DNA of 64,000 nucleotides from Lates calcarifer. Its lineage: Eukaryota > Chordata > Actinopteri > Centropomidae. The notes beneath the pieces were generated by a model, which worked only from the letters and a program-made list of their open reading frames with translations, was not told the DNA's origin and made no database searches. The stretch is taken from assembly GCF_001640805.2 (NCBI RefSeq), contig NC_066848.1, forward strand, positions 11,857,896-11,921,895, in the 5' to 3' direction. Shown here in pieces: positions 39,622-51,681 of this stretch; the stretch's first letter is position 1; each line of letters begins with the position of its first letter. Position numbers and translations under genes: made by a program.

Positions 39622-39946
39622 ATAGAATTAACAACTTCTGATGGAATTGGCCAACCAGCCTTCTTCTGTATTGTTTTCATCGAACAAGCATTAGTTGGCC
39701 AACCAAAACTAACCGCTCTCTTTAAACTTATTTTACATAAATACTATGAAATGTTTTTACGTATAATTTGTGTATAATTTCAGAACATAGTTTCTAAACA
39801 GAGATTAACGCACACGATTGTAAACGAACACACGAAGTCGAACTACACGAGATTCTCTAAACTCTGGGAAGGTTTTGTCGGCCCATTGAGTTAGTTTACG
39901 CCATAGACTAGAATGGTTTACACATGGGCAGCTAACTGTTTGCTTG

Positions 39947-39960
39947 CCAGTAGATGGTAG
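39947..39960 (+). promoter_or_regulatory. CTCF-like motif 3
   Basis: CCAGTAGATGGTAG agrees with the CTCF core at 13 of 14 positions (T in place of the C after GG). It lies 47 bp upstream of the dis3 ATG, probably in its 5' UTR or at its start site. Confidence 0.4.
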
Positions 39961-40006
39961 GGCGAAAAATACCGGGAATTAACCTTTCAGGGCTCTTATC
40001 GCCATC

Positions 40007-43000
40007 ATGTTGAAATCTAAAACCTTCGTTAAGAAGACCCGGTCGGGTGGGGTGATGAAGATAGTGCGTGAGCATTATTTGAGAGATGATATTTGGTGCG
40101 GGAGCGAGGCTTGCACCGAATGCAAACAGGAGTCCACGGTGCTGCAGAAAGACGCGTGTATTGAGAGTAATCTCTGCTCCTACCCTCATTATCTGATCCC
40201 TGACACGAATGTGGTGCTACATCAGGTAAAAAGAAAAAAAAAAGCAGTTTTCCACTTCCCCTGGATTTCCAATTTCATACGTGTACTCAAAGAGAGATAG
40301 CAGTCTAATATGACGACTTATAGACATCGCCATATAATCTTACACACAAAGTTGTAGCCCCAGTCATTTATTAGGTAATACAACCTAACACCTCATGTAT
40401 TATGATAATGCACGAGAGCTGAAAATAGGGTTTAACAGACCTCATGATATATGAGTGTGAATGAATAGCACTTCTTCTGGTTATCATAGTGATATTTTCC
40501 TTTTCACACAGCTGTATACTCTGCTTTGTGTGTCTTTTTATGACTACAATATTGGTGTGTTAACCAGTTGCATTGGTGGTCTAACATACATGTAGGTGAT
40601 TCCTTGATTTAAGCAGTCAAAGCAATCATAATATCCCATTTATTATTATTATTATTATTATTATTTTTGAGAAGTTACATCTGAACAAGTCTGATTCGCC
40701 TTCCACCTTGTTTTTACATTTTCTGTGTCCTGCAGATTGACGTGTTGGAGGATCCAATGATACGTAATGTGATTATCCTTCAGACTGTGCTGCAGGAGGT
40801 ACGCCACCGCAGTGCACCAGTCTATAAACGCCTGAAGGACATCATACACGAGAAAGAGAAACACTTCTACACCTTTACCAATGAACACCGCAGGTACAAA
40901 GACACCACTGACTTTTTTACTGTGTCACAACAGATTACTTGCATGATAATAACACATAAAAAGTAAAAGCATACAGAGGTGATCACTGGCAAAATACATT
41001 GGCCAGTTGCACATGAAGGTAGGTTTGTACTTGTTACCCTTGAACATTTATCCTCATAATTTCTGTTCCTCCAGAGAAACATTTATTGAACGTGAACCAG
41101 GGGAGAGCGCCAATGACCGCAACGACCGTGCAATCCGTGTGGCAGCCAAGTGGTACAGCCAGCACCTGAAGATGTTTGAGTCTGACACAGATGGGCTCAA
41201 GGTGGTCCTCCTCACCAATGACCAGGGAAACAAGCAGAAGGCAGAGGAGAGTGACCTGCTGGTGTACAAATGTACTTTGATACAGTAACAGTACAAAACT
41301 CTGTGCAATAAGAATACACATCCGGTTGGATACAAGCTTTCAGGCAGCATCAGTTGTGTGTATCCCTTTGTCACACACATTTATTCACTTACTTTCTAGG
41401 TGAAGAGTACATCAAGAGTCTAATAGCGAATCCTGAGCTTGTGGATCGTCTGGCATTGTCCAGTGATGACAAGGTAAACACACACAATCCACAAGAATTT
41501 GAACCTGTATCTACTGTTTTCACCCCTTCCGTTGGTTTGTGCTACACTATGGGACATCATTATATCTTTTTTTCTCTTTCTCTTGATTTCTTCTCCTCTC
41601 CTCCTGCAGAATGAGATCACGAGCAGTAAGGTGTTATTCCCAGAACACCTCCCCCTGTCCAGGATCCAAGCAGGAATTAAGAGTGGCTCCTTCCTTCAGG
41701 GCACCTTTAGAGCCAGCAGGGACAACTATCTGGAAGCCACAGTCTTTGTCCAGGGAGAGGGAGAAGACAGCACAGAGGTGTGTGTGTGTGTGTGTACATT
41801 TGTCAGAACAATTATCCAGAATCTGGAAATGTAAGGTTTTAAGTAAGCTGATTCACAACAAGTTAATAGACTATCAAGGTTCTGTACTGTCCCTTCTACT
41901 TGCTGCCAGGTTCTCATCCAGGGTCTTCAGAACCTCAACAGAGCAGTGCACCAAGATGTGGTAGCTGTGCAGCTGCTGCCGCGGAATCAGTGGGTGGCAC
42001 CCTCCTCAGTCGTGCTGCAGGATGAAGGCACAGCGAAGGACGATGATGTTGAAGAAGAGGAGGAAGAGAAAGCAGTGAGTTGGGGTTTGACTTAAAGGAA
42101 GGGCAGTTAGACTGGTTTTGTCTCTGCTGACAGTTGAATGATATATCTATATGCTGAATGCTCTTATTTTTTTTACTGTGTAACCATGATAAGCTGGTTG
42201 CAGCCACTTTAATGTCCTCCATGTCGCTGTGTGTCTGAGCAGTTGAGGATATCGGCAGCTGAAGCAGCCAGGAAACCCACAGGAAAAGTTGTGGGAATCA
42301 TCAAAAGGAACTGGAGGCCATTCTGTGGCATGCTCAATGTCTCCCAGATTAAAGAGGTGAGTTTAGACAACTCTATTAAACTCAGTTACTACCATCTTGT
42401 TAGAGATACAGGACTTTGTATGTATGTTTCTGTACAACAGGTCTCCCTCTCAGACTATAAAGACTATATCTGTTGATCTGTCTTTACTGTATACTGTACA
42501 AACTGTCTAGCAACTTCCTTTTCCTCAACACTGACCATCCCTTTTCTTTTCTGTTCAGTCAACCCGCCACCTTTTCACCCCAGCAGACCGCCGCATCCCT
42601 CGCATTCGTATCGAAACGCGTCAGGCATCCACACTGGCAGGACAGCGGATCATGGTGGCCATCGACGGCTGGCCCAAACACTCCAGATATCCAAATGTGA
42701 GTTGGAATCTCCTCAGACTGTCAAGTATTTGAGGCTTAGATGTCCTACTGTGAGTGATTGCATATCTACTTGCCAAATTTTGTTGCTCATGCCACAGTTC
42801 TCTAGCGTGACAGGTAATAATATTGTATAAAAAACAAGTTTGTGCAGAAAGAGAGATTGTTTCCCCCCCCCCCTCTTTGTCAGGGTCACTTTGTGCGCAG
42901 TCTGGGCGGAGCAGGGGAGAAGAACACAGAGGAGGAGGTGCTGCTGCTGGAGCATGACGTCCCTCACCAGGCTTTCTCTCAGGCTGTGCTCAGCTTCCTT

Positions 43001-46000
43001 CCCAAGATGCCGTGGGCCATCACACCAGAGGTAACGGGATACACAGTGTAGTATTCTGTTCCCAGTTTTGTCAAGCAGTGAGACTATCTGCCTATAAGTT
43101 GTAAGCACATATGAACCAGTATTTTAATCTGAATGTGTGTTACAGGACATGGTGAGGAGAGAGGACCTGAGGCATCTGACAGTATGCAGCGTGGATCCTC
43201 CAGGATGTACAGACATAGACGATGCCCTGCATTGCAGAGAGCTGGAAAATGGAAACCTTGAGGTACACATATTCTACACATTAAGTAGCAGTAGTGAGTT
43301 ATGTGTGTCTATATTTCATATGAGTTCCTCTGCATGTTATTTGTTTGCTGTAGGTGGGGGTCCACATCGCCGACGTCAGTCACTTCATCAGACCTGGCAA
43401 CGCTCTGGACAAAGAGGCTGCCAACCGTGGCACCACTGTCTACTTGTGTGGCAAGGTGAGGAGACCCAGACACATGAAGTTAAATCCTAATCAGTTATCA
43501 CAACATGAGACTTTAAACTTCACTACTTGGGATTAAATTCACTGTCTTAACAACTGACGAGCATTGAAATTTTCAGTATTGTGACAACTAACATGCTTGC
43601 CTTGATAGTTGACTTAAGAATTTTTATCTATTCTTAAAAAGCTATTTGGCTCCAAAAAGCTGAGATAAAGCGATTTACCTATGTTTGATGTTGTGTCCAA
43701 CAGAGGATTGACATGGTTCCTGAGCTGCTCAGCTCCAATCTTTGTTCTCTACGCTCTAACGTGGAGAGGTGAGCACTGAACTACACACACACATACACAC
43801 ACACATATCAGTGCTCCAACTCTTCCCAAATGTTCCAGTGAAAGTCCAGTGTGCTTTATACTTGAACTCTAATTAAAGCATCAAGTTAAAAGACTTGCAG
43901 TTCTATAGTCAAACTGTTGTTTGACCCTGCTCGCTTTTCTTTCATCAGACTGGCTTTCTCGTGTATCTGGGAGATGAACCATGAGGCTGAAATTCTAAAG
44001 ACACGGTTCACAAAAAGTGTCATTAACTCCAAGGTACAGTGCTAAGATGCAGACAAACAACCACAGACAATACAGTGACTATTTTCTGGCATGATTTGCC
44101 ATCCAGGTTATACTGTTATATCATCTTTATTTTCTCTTTTATTTTTCTCTCTATCGTGTGACCTGGTCCAGGCATCTCTGACCTATGCTGAGGCCCAGAT
44201 GAGAATCGATGATACCACCAAGAATGACGATACCACAAAGAGCCTGCGGGGTCTCAACAAACTAGCCAAAATCCTCAAGAGGCGGAGGATAGAGAAAGGG
44301 TAGGAAGAATGTATTTACAAAATGTGGGATAGCACATTGTAATGCTTTGGGCTGAAAATGCTGTTGGCTAGTGATTTTGTTTTTGTTTTTATATTTGTTT
44401 TTATATACTTTTTATATTTGTCTATACATGGCTCAGTTACTCTCATAATGAGGACACATGCATTCACTGACAACTGATCAGAACTCCTATAATGACAAAA
44501 TATTTAAACCTCACTGTATTTAACATGAATTGTGCTCTGTATTGTATTTGATGTCCCTCAGGGCGTTAACGCTGTCATCCTTAGAGGTCCGTTTCCACAT
44601 GGACAGTGAAACCCACGACCCCATTGACCTCCAGACCAAAGAACTCATGTAGGCAACTTCAAAAAGGAGCATTTTTCATAATCCTTTTGAACCTTTTCTC
44701 TATCAAAGCTTTTTTTAGCGTGTCGTGCTGTGTTTTGGATGTCTGTAGATAAACTAATCTCTCACTTATTAGGGAGACAAACTCCATGGTGGAGGAGTTC
44801 ATGTTGCTGGCCAACATTTCAGTTGCCCAGAAGATTTATGATGAATTTTCAGAGTGTGCTCTGCTGAGGAAACATCCAGCGCCTCCTCCATCCAACTACG
44901 ACATCCTGCTCAAGGCTGCAAAGTCCAAGGTGAGTGAAGACAGATGGTCCTGCATAAACATTGCTTCACTTTTCAAGTTATATCCTTTTTGAATTGAATT
45001 CATTTGCCCTGTTATGAAAGGAGGATGTAACTTAAGAAGGTGAGCTGAGTCAACATTTAAGAGGGAATATGCTTTTATTTCGTACTTCCAGTGGTCAGAA
45101 ATGTTGCCAAGAGACAAGCAGCTCTACAACTGGACAGTACAGAAGTATTTACAGGCACAAAAGCAAACAACCCAGTAAATCAGTGGTTCCTAGCCTGGGG
45201 GTCGGCCTTTTTTTTTTTGTAATTTTTTTTTTTATGTCTTATCAGGATGTTGTGATCCACACGGATTCAGCCAAGGCTCTGGCTGACTCTCTTGACGTGG
45301 CCAAAGTGGACGGCTTCCCGTACTTTAACACGCTACTGCGCATCTTGGCCACTCGCTGCATGATGCAGGCTGTCTATTTTTGTTCTGGCATGGACAGCGA
45401 TTTCCACCACTATGGTCTTGCCTCACCCATTTATACACACTTCACATCACCTATTAGGAGGTATGAAAACAGATAACTCTACAGATCTTGACTAAATGCG
45501 TGAGGTCGGGCCTTTAAAACAAAGATGTGTGCGCAATTGCCAAACCAGCCTGCAGCTCTGTCTAAACTCCATGTCATCCATATTGTTCCCTCTTTCTCTT
45601 TCTCCTGTTCACCTGCTTTGCTACACAGGTATGCAGATATTATAGTGCACCGTCTGCTGGCAGTGGCTATTGGAGCAGACAGCACCTACCCAGATTTAAT
45701 GGACAAACATAAGCAGTCAGCCCTCTGCAACAACCTCAACTACAGACATAAAATGGCTCAGTACGCACAGAGGGCATCTGTGGCCTTCCACACACAGGTA
45801 AACACATATGGACACAGTGGTTCGATTTATGTTAACTTGTTTGGGGCTTATATTTTGAGGAGAACACTGCGTAAATTCATGCTTTTAACACAAATGATCT
45901 CTTTGCAGTTGTTCTTCAAGAGCCGAGGCATCCTTAACGAAGAGGGATTTGTTCTGTTTGTGAGGAAGAACGCCATCATTGTACTCATCCCAAAGTTTGG

Positions 46001-46676
46001 CCTGGAGGGAACAGTCTTCTTTGACGGCAAGGACAAAACTGCCCCAAACCTTGTCTATGATGAAGAGGTATAAACTCTTACTTGAATTCATTTCACTTTA
46101 CAACATTTGAAAATAAAAGCAGTGACTAGTTTGTGCTTTAGTAACCTAATTTCTTCATATATATGTTTTTACAAATTATTTGATAAGTGTTTAAAACATC
46201 TTTTTGCGTTTAGGGGCCCACTCTGACTATAGAGCAGCACACCTTCCACATATTTGACAAGGTGAAAGTCACAATCAGCCTGGACGACTCCAATATTCAG
46301 CACCAGAAGATCCGCATGGCTCTGATTGATCCTGTGGTAAGGACTGATTACAGTGGACTTGGGTTTCCTACTTTAACACTTAGTTCACTTCTGGTACTAC
46401 TATGGTTACTTTTTATATCTTTAATTTTAGCCTAAAAGATTTCTTTTCTCCTGTTTTGTGATTCAGCTAATCAACTGTAGCATTTCAAATTATTTTAAAG
46501 GGGAGTTTAACAAGCTGTTTTCAGTTAGTCCTAATAAGAAAACATTTAACGTAACATTGCATACATCTGCTTCAGCTCGTTCTACAAGTTCATTGTCTTT
46601 ATTTCAGATCTCTGGTGTGAGTGTTCCAGCCCCAGATGTTGGACCACAGGCCAAGAAACCAAAGCTGGACCAATGA
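40007..46676 (+). CDS. dis3: Exosome catalytic subunit DIS3 (RRP44)
   Basis: The processive 3'-5' exoribonuclease and endonuclease of the nuclear RNA exosome. Twenty-one exons: 40007-40225, 40736-40893, 41075-41271, 41400-41473, 41610-41777, 41910-42074, 42243-42356, 42559-42696, 42884-43030, 43146-43262, 43354-43455, 43704-43768, 43949-44033, 44172-44299, 44562-44648, 44773-44929, 45246-45460, 45629-45797, 45909-46067, 46214-46336, 46608-46676. All phases agree, giving 951 residues (human 958). The N-terminal CR3 cysteines are C31, C36 and C39. The PIN endonuclease acidic residues appear as D66, E94, D143 and D175. Cold-shock domains follow (about 215-450), then the RNB exonuclease with D477, D483, D485 and D486 in [15 protein letters not shown] and a late SPIRRY (775-780). 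The C-terminal S1 domain precedes a basic KKPK tail. Both nuclease centres look intact. An acidic run ([10 protein letters not shown]) closes exon 6. The ATG sits in gccatcATG and begins the conserved [12 protein letters not shown]. Confidence 0.97.
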
Positions 46677-46920
46677 CGAAGAAAGCAACAGAGTAATTCA
46701 CCAGAACCACCAGCTGATCTTGCAGATGAAGAATTAGTAAAAGTTCATAAAAGAGAGAGTTTGGACTCTTTGATGCATTGACACAGTTAACTGTTATATT
46801 TTGAGCAAATGTGTCCATTTTAATATGTCTGCCACAGTGAAACCACTCTGCTCTTGATTTTACATGATTTAAAACACACACAAATGCAGTATAACTTGTC
46901 AACTAGAAGGCAACTCAGTC

Positions 46921-46926
46921 ATTAAA
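46921..46926 (+). terminator. dis3: Candidate dis3 poly(A) signal (ATTAAA)
   Basis: ATTAAA lies 245 bp beyond the dis3 stop and is followed by a GTGT and T-rich stretch, the usual downstream-element composition. A short 3' UTR of about 260 nt results. Confidence 0.5.
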
Positions 46927-46964
46927 GTGTTTTTTTTTTTTTACCTACATGGTTCTGTGTGTTT

Positions 46965-48031
46965 TGTCGGACTAGCATGAAACTTTATTTGTAAAACCTA
47001 AAGAACTTGTGGTGAAAGTGTTTCATAGCGCTGACAGAGCTTAGTCATTGCTATCCACAGCCTTGTTAGCTACCCTGAGTTAAGAGTTATGTACAAAACG
47101 AAGTATAAGTATTCTCACTATCAATATTTGACAATTTTCATCATTCAAAATTAGAAGTAAATTCATCACCTCCCCTCCAATTATTTAATCCTACTAGACA
47201 AAATGCTTTATATATATTATATACCAAAGTACTCAGTCCTGAAATGAAATGTTGTAGAGACATCCCAGCTCAAAAATAGTGTGTCCTCAAGTCAGACAAA
47301 GAATTCAAGTCAATTTAATGTGGCAACGATCCAGCCCATGTTTAAAATATTGAAAAATGGTAAACAAATGGCTCAATCAGCTTTTGATAAACAAGTAGCA
47401 TTATTCAGTGCGTGTTACGTTGGAATAAATATTCTAACGATCCAAATAAGATCCACAAGTAACCTGAAATTTAACAATTCTTACTCATTCAGTGAAAGGG
47501 AAAAAAAAGCTCTTGTGATATAAAAACATCATGATAAAGTTTTATAAAAACATAAATACAGCTACAAATCTGATGTCATCTGAAAGTCAATCACGTCAGC
47601 ACCAAATAAAATGAATGAAATGATGGCATTAGCATCAATACAGCATTCAAGGAGGTTACTGTTGTGCAAGTTTTATACAGAATTGACTTTTTTCTTCCCC
47701 TTTAACCAGACCAGTACACTGGATTTTGTTTAGAATTATAGAGTTTCAAGTGTCTTGCAGTGGGACTAAGATGGGTTTCTCCCTTCTAAACCGTGATAAA
47801 ACATACTGTGGTAAAGCATTTTCTTTTAGTCCTGCAACTTGAACTTTAAACCTTAAAAGAACAAATAACCACTTACGAAACCCTTCACCTCTGTTCATTG
47901 TTCATATAACAGTTGGCACCATTCACCCTAACCAAATTAATTCAACATTAATGCTTCAATCATATTGTAAACGTTGTATTTGACTGCAAAATCATCATTG
48001 CAAGCTTCCACTGGAGCAGGCGTCCCTTCGC
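46965..48031 (-). other. bora: Predicted bora 3' UTR
   Basis: AT-rich sequence without a recognisable coding frame between the bora stop (48032-48034) and the candidate poly(A) signal. A plus-strand frame at 47281-47523 has no known similarity. Several mRNA-strand AT-rich stretches are present, fitting an unstable cell-cycle mRNA, but no specific element can be proved. Confidence 0.45.
46984..46989 (-). terminator. bora: Candidate bora poly(A) signal (AATAAA)
   Basis: TTTATT on the plus strand reads AATAAA on the bora strand, about 1.05 kb beyond the bora stop codon. Cleavage would fall near 46965, only some 20-30 bp from the expected dis3 cleavage site. Confidence 0.5.
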
Positions 48032-51011
48032 TCAGTGGTGAGGATAAAATACCTGGAGAATAATAAACTTCATTTTAGTATGATGAAAAGGAAAATGAGA
48101 AAGACCTTGAAATAATAAAGCTTTTCAGCATGCATTCTTTAACAGTAAAGTCTACAAAATAGTTGAGTAGTACATTTTAAATAAGTGCAGCTATTGTATT
48201 AGGTAAGGTACAAACTTGCATATCCATATCCACAACCCTGTGTATGTCTGTAAAGGGTGAACAGTACCTTTACTTTAGTGTGTCTAGTGAGTTGGAGGGC
48301 TTCCTCTGCCAGGTTTGAACTGAAGGACTCTTTGCTGTGACTATCTGAGCTGAGGCCATCAATAAGACTGACGGTGCCTGCTGAGGTAGTGTTGTACCCA
48401 CTGTCCACCTGAACAAAAGCAAAAGGGAGTTTGTCAGAAATATCCAATTAGACTGTGAAATAACCAGCAAGACCAATCATGATAATCATGTTAAATGTAA
48501 AGTGAAACAGGGCACTGCTCCCACAAACCTGCATGCTGGAATCGTAGCGTATGCTGCTTCCCTCTGCCAGAAGAGATACAAACATCTGAGAGCTTTCCGT
48601 TCCCGACACATTGCCCATACGAGAGCTGGTCAGCTGTCCCGAAAGCCCCCCAGCTTCCTCCTCTTCCTCTTCCTCCAGTCTCCCTTCTATTCCAGTCTCC
48701 TTGTCCTCCTCCATTTTCACAGGTTCCATAACATCCAGGCTAACTCTCTCAGTGTCAGTGGAGTGAGCATTGTTCCGGACCAGGGGTGACAATGGGTCTA
48801 GCTCCATAGAGGGGAGAGAGGAAGAGGAGGAGGAGGAGGGGAGTTGGTCCTCCACCTCCTGATGGTCTTGGACCCTAGGGTTGAGGATGGGGGAGATGAG
48901 GGGAGGGGAGGCCCAGCAGCGGACTCTGGGCCTGGGCTTGGGTCTGGAATTGTGCTGGGGCTCACTGTGGCAATGGAGCTGGTGTGGGGAGCAGCTGCGG
49001 ATGGGAGAGCAACCTTCAACAAATGGACTCTCGTTGCAAGAAGTAACATCCACAACCAGGGGAACACCGTGTGGAGTCAAATTGCTCGGCTGCTTCCTCT
49101 CAGCTAGAGACAGAACACAGATTTATGTTAGGAAAAAAATAGCTGACATCACATTTTTAAAAATGTTTCCAATTCTACTTTATTTTGGAAATTACAAAAT
49201 TTGGTTACGAAACAAATGGTCTACCTGAGCCTGTGGGCGTGCGTGTTGTATGTGCAACAATAGGAGAAATTGTGGGGGAGACCAGTCCTGCAGGAGACGA
49301 CCTATCAGGGAAAAGAGGACTGTTGATGCTGCCGAGGCTGCAGTCACGGAAGCGGCCATGCTGGATGGGACTGGATGAGAACTGACCCTGTAGTTAAGAC
49401 AATGCAAATTAATTTTCATTAACAGTGTTAACGGATGTTAATGTAACTTAAATGAACAGTTTGATCCAAATGCAAAAACACTTCTCCACTCACCGTAGAG
49501 GGAGTTGGCGCTGACACACCACAGGACAAAGGGGAGGAAAAGACAGATGATCTGGCTTCTCCCTCAGAACCTTCAACCCCACATACAGCTTCCTGTCCCC
49601 GGGTTAGAGAAAGCTTCTCCTGCCTGACATGGCTTCTCTCCGGGCTCGGAGGGCTGGAACTGTCAGAGCCACTGTAACTGCCCTGGCCATCGAGGAAGAG
49701 TTTTCGTCGTAAAGAGGAGGAACTAAGACTCTCCTGCACAGCATCGCATGGTTCCTCGTAGCGGTAATATTCGCCTGAGGAAAGGGAAGAAACAGACAGA
49801 CAAACATGAGGACTCGACGGTAGAATACACGCTTATGCTCTGAATTTATTGTGCTGGCATTTATTGAGAGGCTTACCTAGTACTTTCTCCAAATCAAAAG
49901 CCAAAGGTAACGAAAGGGTTGTCTGACAAGCAACTGTACAACAAACATGATGGAGAGAAATCAAACACAACTTAGGAAACGTTGAAAAGAAAGAAGAGAT
50001 AGAGCACTATTTGCAGAAAATAATGTGGACACGCCAACCTGTGATTTTTTCTGGCTCTTCTGCAATCATTGGAGACACAGAACCTACAGGGTGCAAACAA
50101 AACAATAAAATGAGAATGAAATGCTTAAAAAATGCTTTAAAAATATGCAAAAGCAGAATACAAAATGAAAGACAAATACCAGGATAAAAAGGGACATAAA
50201 TCTAACTATAGAAGAATTTCAGGAGATAACTTACTTTTCTTACACATCTGAGGGGCTTTACGAGCGTTTGGTGCTGCCCAGGGGGATGGCACGATGGCTC
50301 CTTTGGTGAAAAACTTAATTGGGGGACACATAAATGATACACTTACAAAACGAATCTATAAATCATTAAAATTTTACACCCCTGTCATTGTACAATAGGA
50401 TTAGATTTAATTGGGATCCCATACCTGCTCAATAGCATTCTGACGCTTCTCCTCAATGTCAGAATCCATCCTAGATGTTTCAAAGAAAAAAAGTTTTGTC
50501 ACTTGAATTCCCTGCCATCTTTAATGTGCATACAATTGTATCTATCTGCCACAACTATTGTGTTTCAGTACGTACCTTGTCTGGCTGAGGTAAAAAGACT
50601 GTCGCTGGATTTCCTCTGGGTCTATGTGCACAGGTAGAAGACTGGCCATTTCATCAATAGACCAGTTAAACTTGGGTGGAGTCTGGGGGACAGACAGATG
50701 AGGAATTGAATAAAAGACTATATATTCCTTACAGCAGAGCAAGACTTGTGGACGTAAAACAGCGTTTAGACATTGGCAGAAAAGGTGTTTCTCTGTGCGT
50801 GTGCCATACTGCAGTAGGTAAGATTTGAGGTGATAGGTGCGGGTAGTGTGTTCAAACTTACAGCTTTACAAGACTTGGACTTGAAGACAGACGGACTTGG
50901 CACCAAGGGTTCACGGAGGTGGTGGTAGTCATTAGGACTCTCAAAGGGGTTTCTTATGTAAGGCCTGCCCGGAGTCTCTGGGGTGATCTGTAGCTCAACA
51001 TGGTCCCCCAT
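48032..51011 (-). CDS. bora: Protein aurora borealis (Bora), Aurora A / Plk1 activator
   Basis: A largely disordered cofactor that lets Aurora A phosphorylate Plk1 at mitotic entry. Coding exons, minus strand in order: 51011-50862, 50682-50576, 50470-50425, 50313-50235, 50083-50039, 49933-49877, 49774-49494, 49387-49225, 49103-48529, 48408-48268, 48052-48032. This predicts 554 residues (human 559). Landmarks: ITPETPGR and NPFESPNDY at the N-terminus, [21 protein letters not shown] with S111 aligning to the human Cdk site S112, [54 protein letters not shown], and the beta-TrCP degron DSGYNT (503-508). Exon 9 of the coding set (575 nt) is the longest, rich in Ser, Pro and Glu, and poorly conserved. 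The end is the weakest part: two donors (48274 or 48268) both stay in frame and lead to a 7-codon last exon (VFYPHH). The ATG follows a splice junction at about 51014. Confidence 0.93.
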
Positions 51012-51271
51012 CTTAGCTAACAACAAGGAAAAGGAAAAATTGCAGGAATAAAATTGTGAAATCATAAGAACATAATTCAAAAGTCCGTCTGTATCTAGTT
51101 AGCTTGGTGTGTTAGCTAAATTACTTCCCCTGTTTCTATAGCGTTAACGAGCTTTCGAAAGACGTAACTATTGTACAAAGTGTTAACAATGTTATGTTAC
51201 ACAAAACTTTACTTAAACAATTCAAGGTACTTTTAAATATTAACTTTATGCGTTTCATTGTTGGTACTTAC

Positions 51272-51345
51272 AATTGTTGATGAGCCAGGACTGTGAACAC
51301 ACAGCTAAAAAACAACTTCCATTGAGGCAGCGACAGAGAGGTTCA
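51272..51345 (-). other. bora: Predicted 5' non-coding first exon of bora
   Basis: On the minus strand the sequence CATCAACAATT is followed by a strong donor GTAAGT at 51271-51266. The acceptor just before the coding exon (TTGTTGTTAG, then CTAAGATG) lies at about 51015. A first exon ending at 51272 would put the transcription start near the CHR and CCAAT elements. The 5' limit is a guess. Confidence 0.5.
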
Positions 51346-51347
51346 AA
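51342..51347 (-). promoter_or_regulatory. CHR-like element (TTTGAA)
   Basis: On the bora strand the sequence is CGTTTGAACC, containing TTTGAA, the cell-cycle homology region consensus (TTYGAA) bound by LIN54 of the DREAM/MMB complexes. It lies 35 bp from the nearest CCAAT box, near the predicted bora start site. Confidence 0.5.
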
Positions 51348-51381
51348 CGTTTATTTCAATTTCGCCCACAGGGCCCGCTAG

Positions 51382-51418
51382 CCAATAGGAATGCCGCAGG
51401 AAGTTCCTGGAAGCCAAT
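51382..51418 (+). promoter_or_regulatory. Paired CCAAT boxes, 32 bp apart
   Basis: GCCAAT at 51381-51386 and GCCAAT at 51413-51418 are two NF-Y sites whose spacing is 32 bp. They are direct for mzt1 and inverted for bora. Inverted CCAAT boxes spaced by about three helical turns are typical of G2/M gene promoters. ETS-like GGAAGT/ACTTCC motifs flank them at 51399 and 51441. Confidence 0.6.
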
Positions 51419-51681
51419 CAAAACAGAAATGCATGTCGTCACTTCCTCCGCCAGTTTCGCTAGTGAGTTTAGCAGGCTAAATAGCTAACTGGCTACTAAT
51501 GTTGACTTTTAATGATTTATAATATTTGGAGATATTGTCTAAAATGAATGCAAAACGTTTAAAGTCTAGCTGAACCCTTTGCAATAGCTTACCTAGTCTT
51601 CTATCGCGCCAGAGACCTCTTCAAGTCTTATTTGTTAGCCACCTGCTAGCAAGCGTTGGCTAATTATATTCATTTAACATC

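Larger units (their letters stand above)
39139..40006. promoter_or_regulatory. Bidirectional pibf1 / dis3 promoter region
   Basis: The 868 bp between the divergent start codons must hold both 5' UTRs and both promoters. No TATA box is evident near either start. Visible sites are a CACGTG E-box (39535-39540), two TTGGCCAA palindromes of NF1 type (near 39648 and 39695), and GC-rich sequence at 39450-39480. Three CTCF-like motifs are listed separately. The same head-to-head arrangement exists at the human PIBF1/DIS3 locus. Confidence 0.7.
51340..51681. promoter_or_regulatory. Bidirectional bora / mzt1 promoter
   Basis: bora and mzt1 diverge with 670 bp between start codons, and the bora first exon shortens the true gap. 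The interval holds the CHR-like site, the two CCAAT boxes, TTTCGCCC and GTTTCGC E2F/CDE-like strings (51358, 51454) and ETS-like sites, with no TATA box. The organisation matches TATA-less cell-cycle promoters, and the same divergent pair exists at the human BORA/MZT1 locus. Confidence 0.65.
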
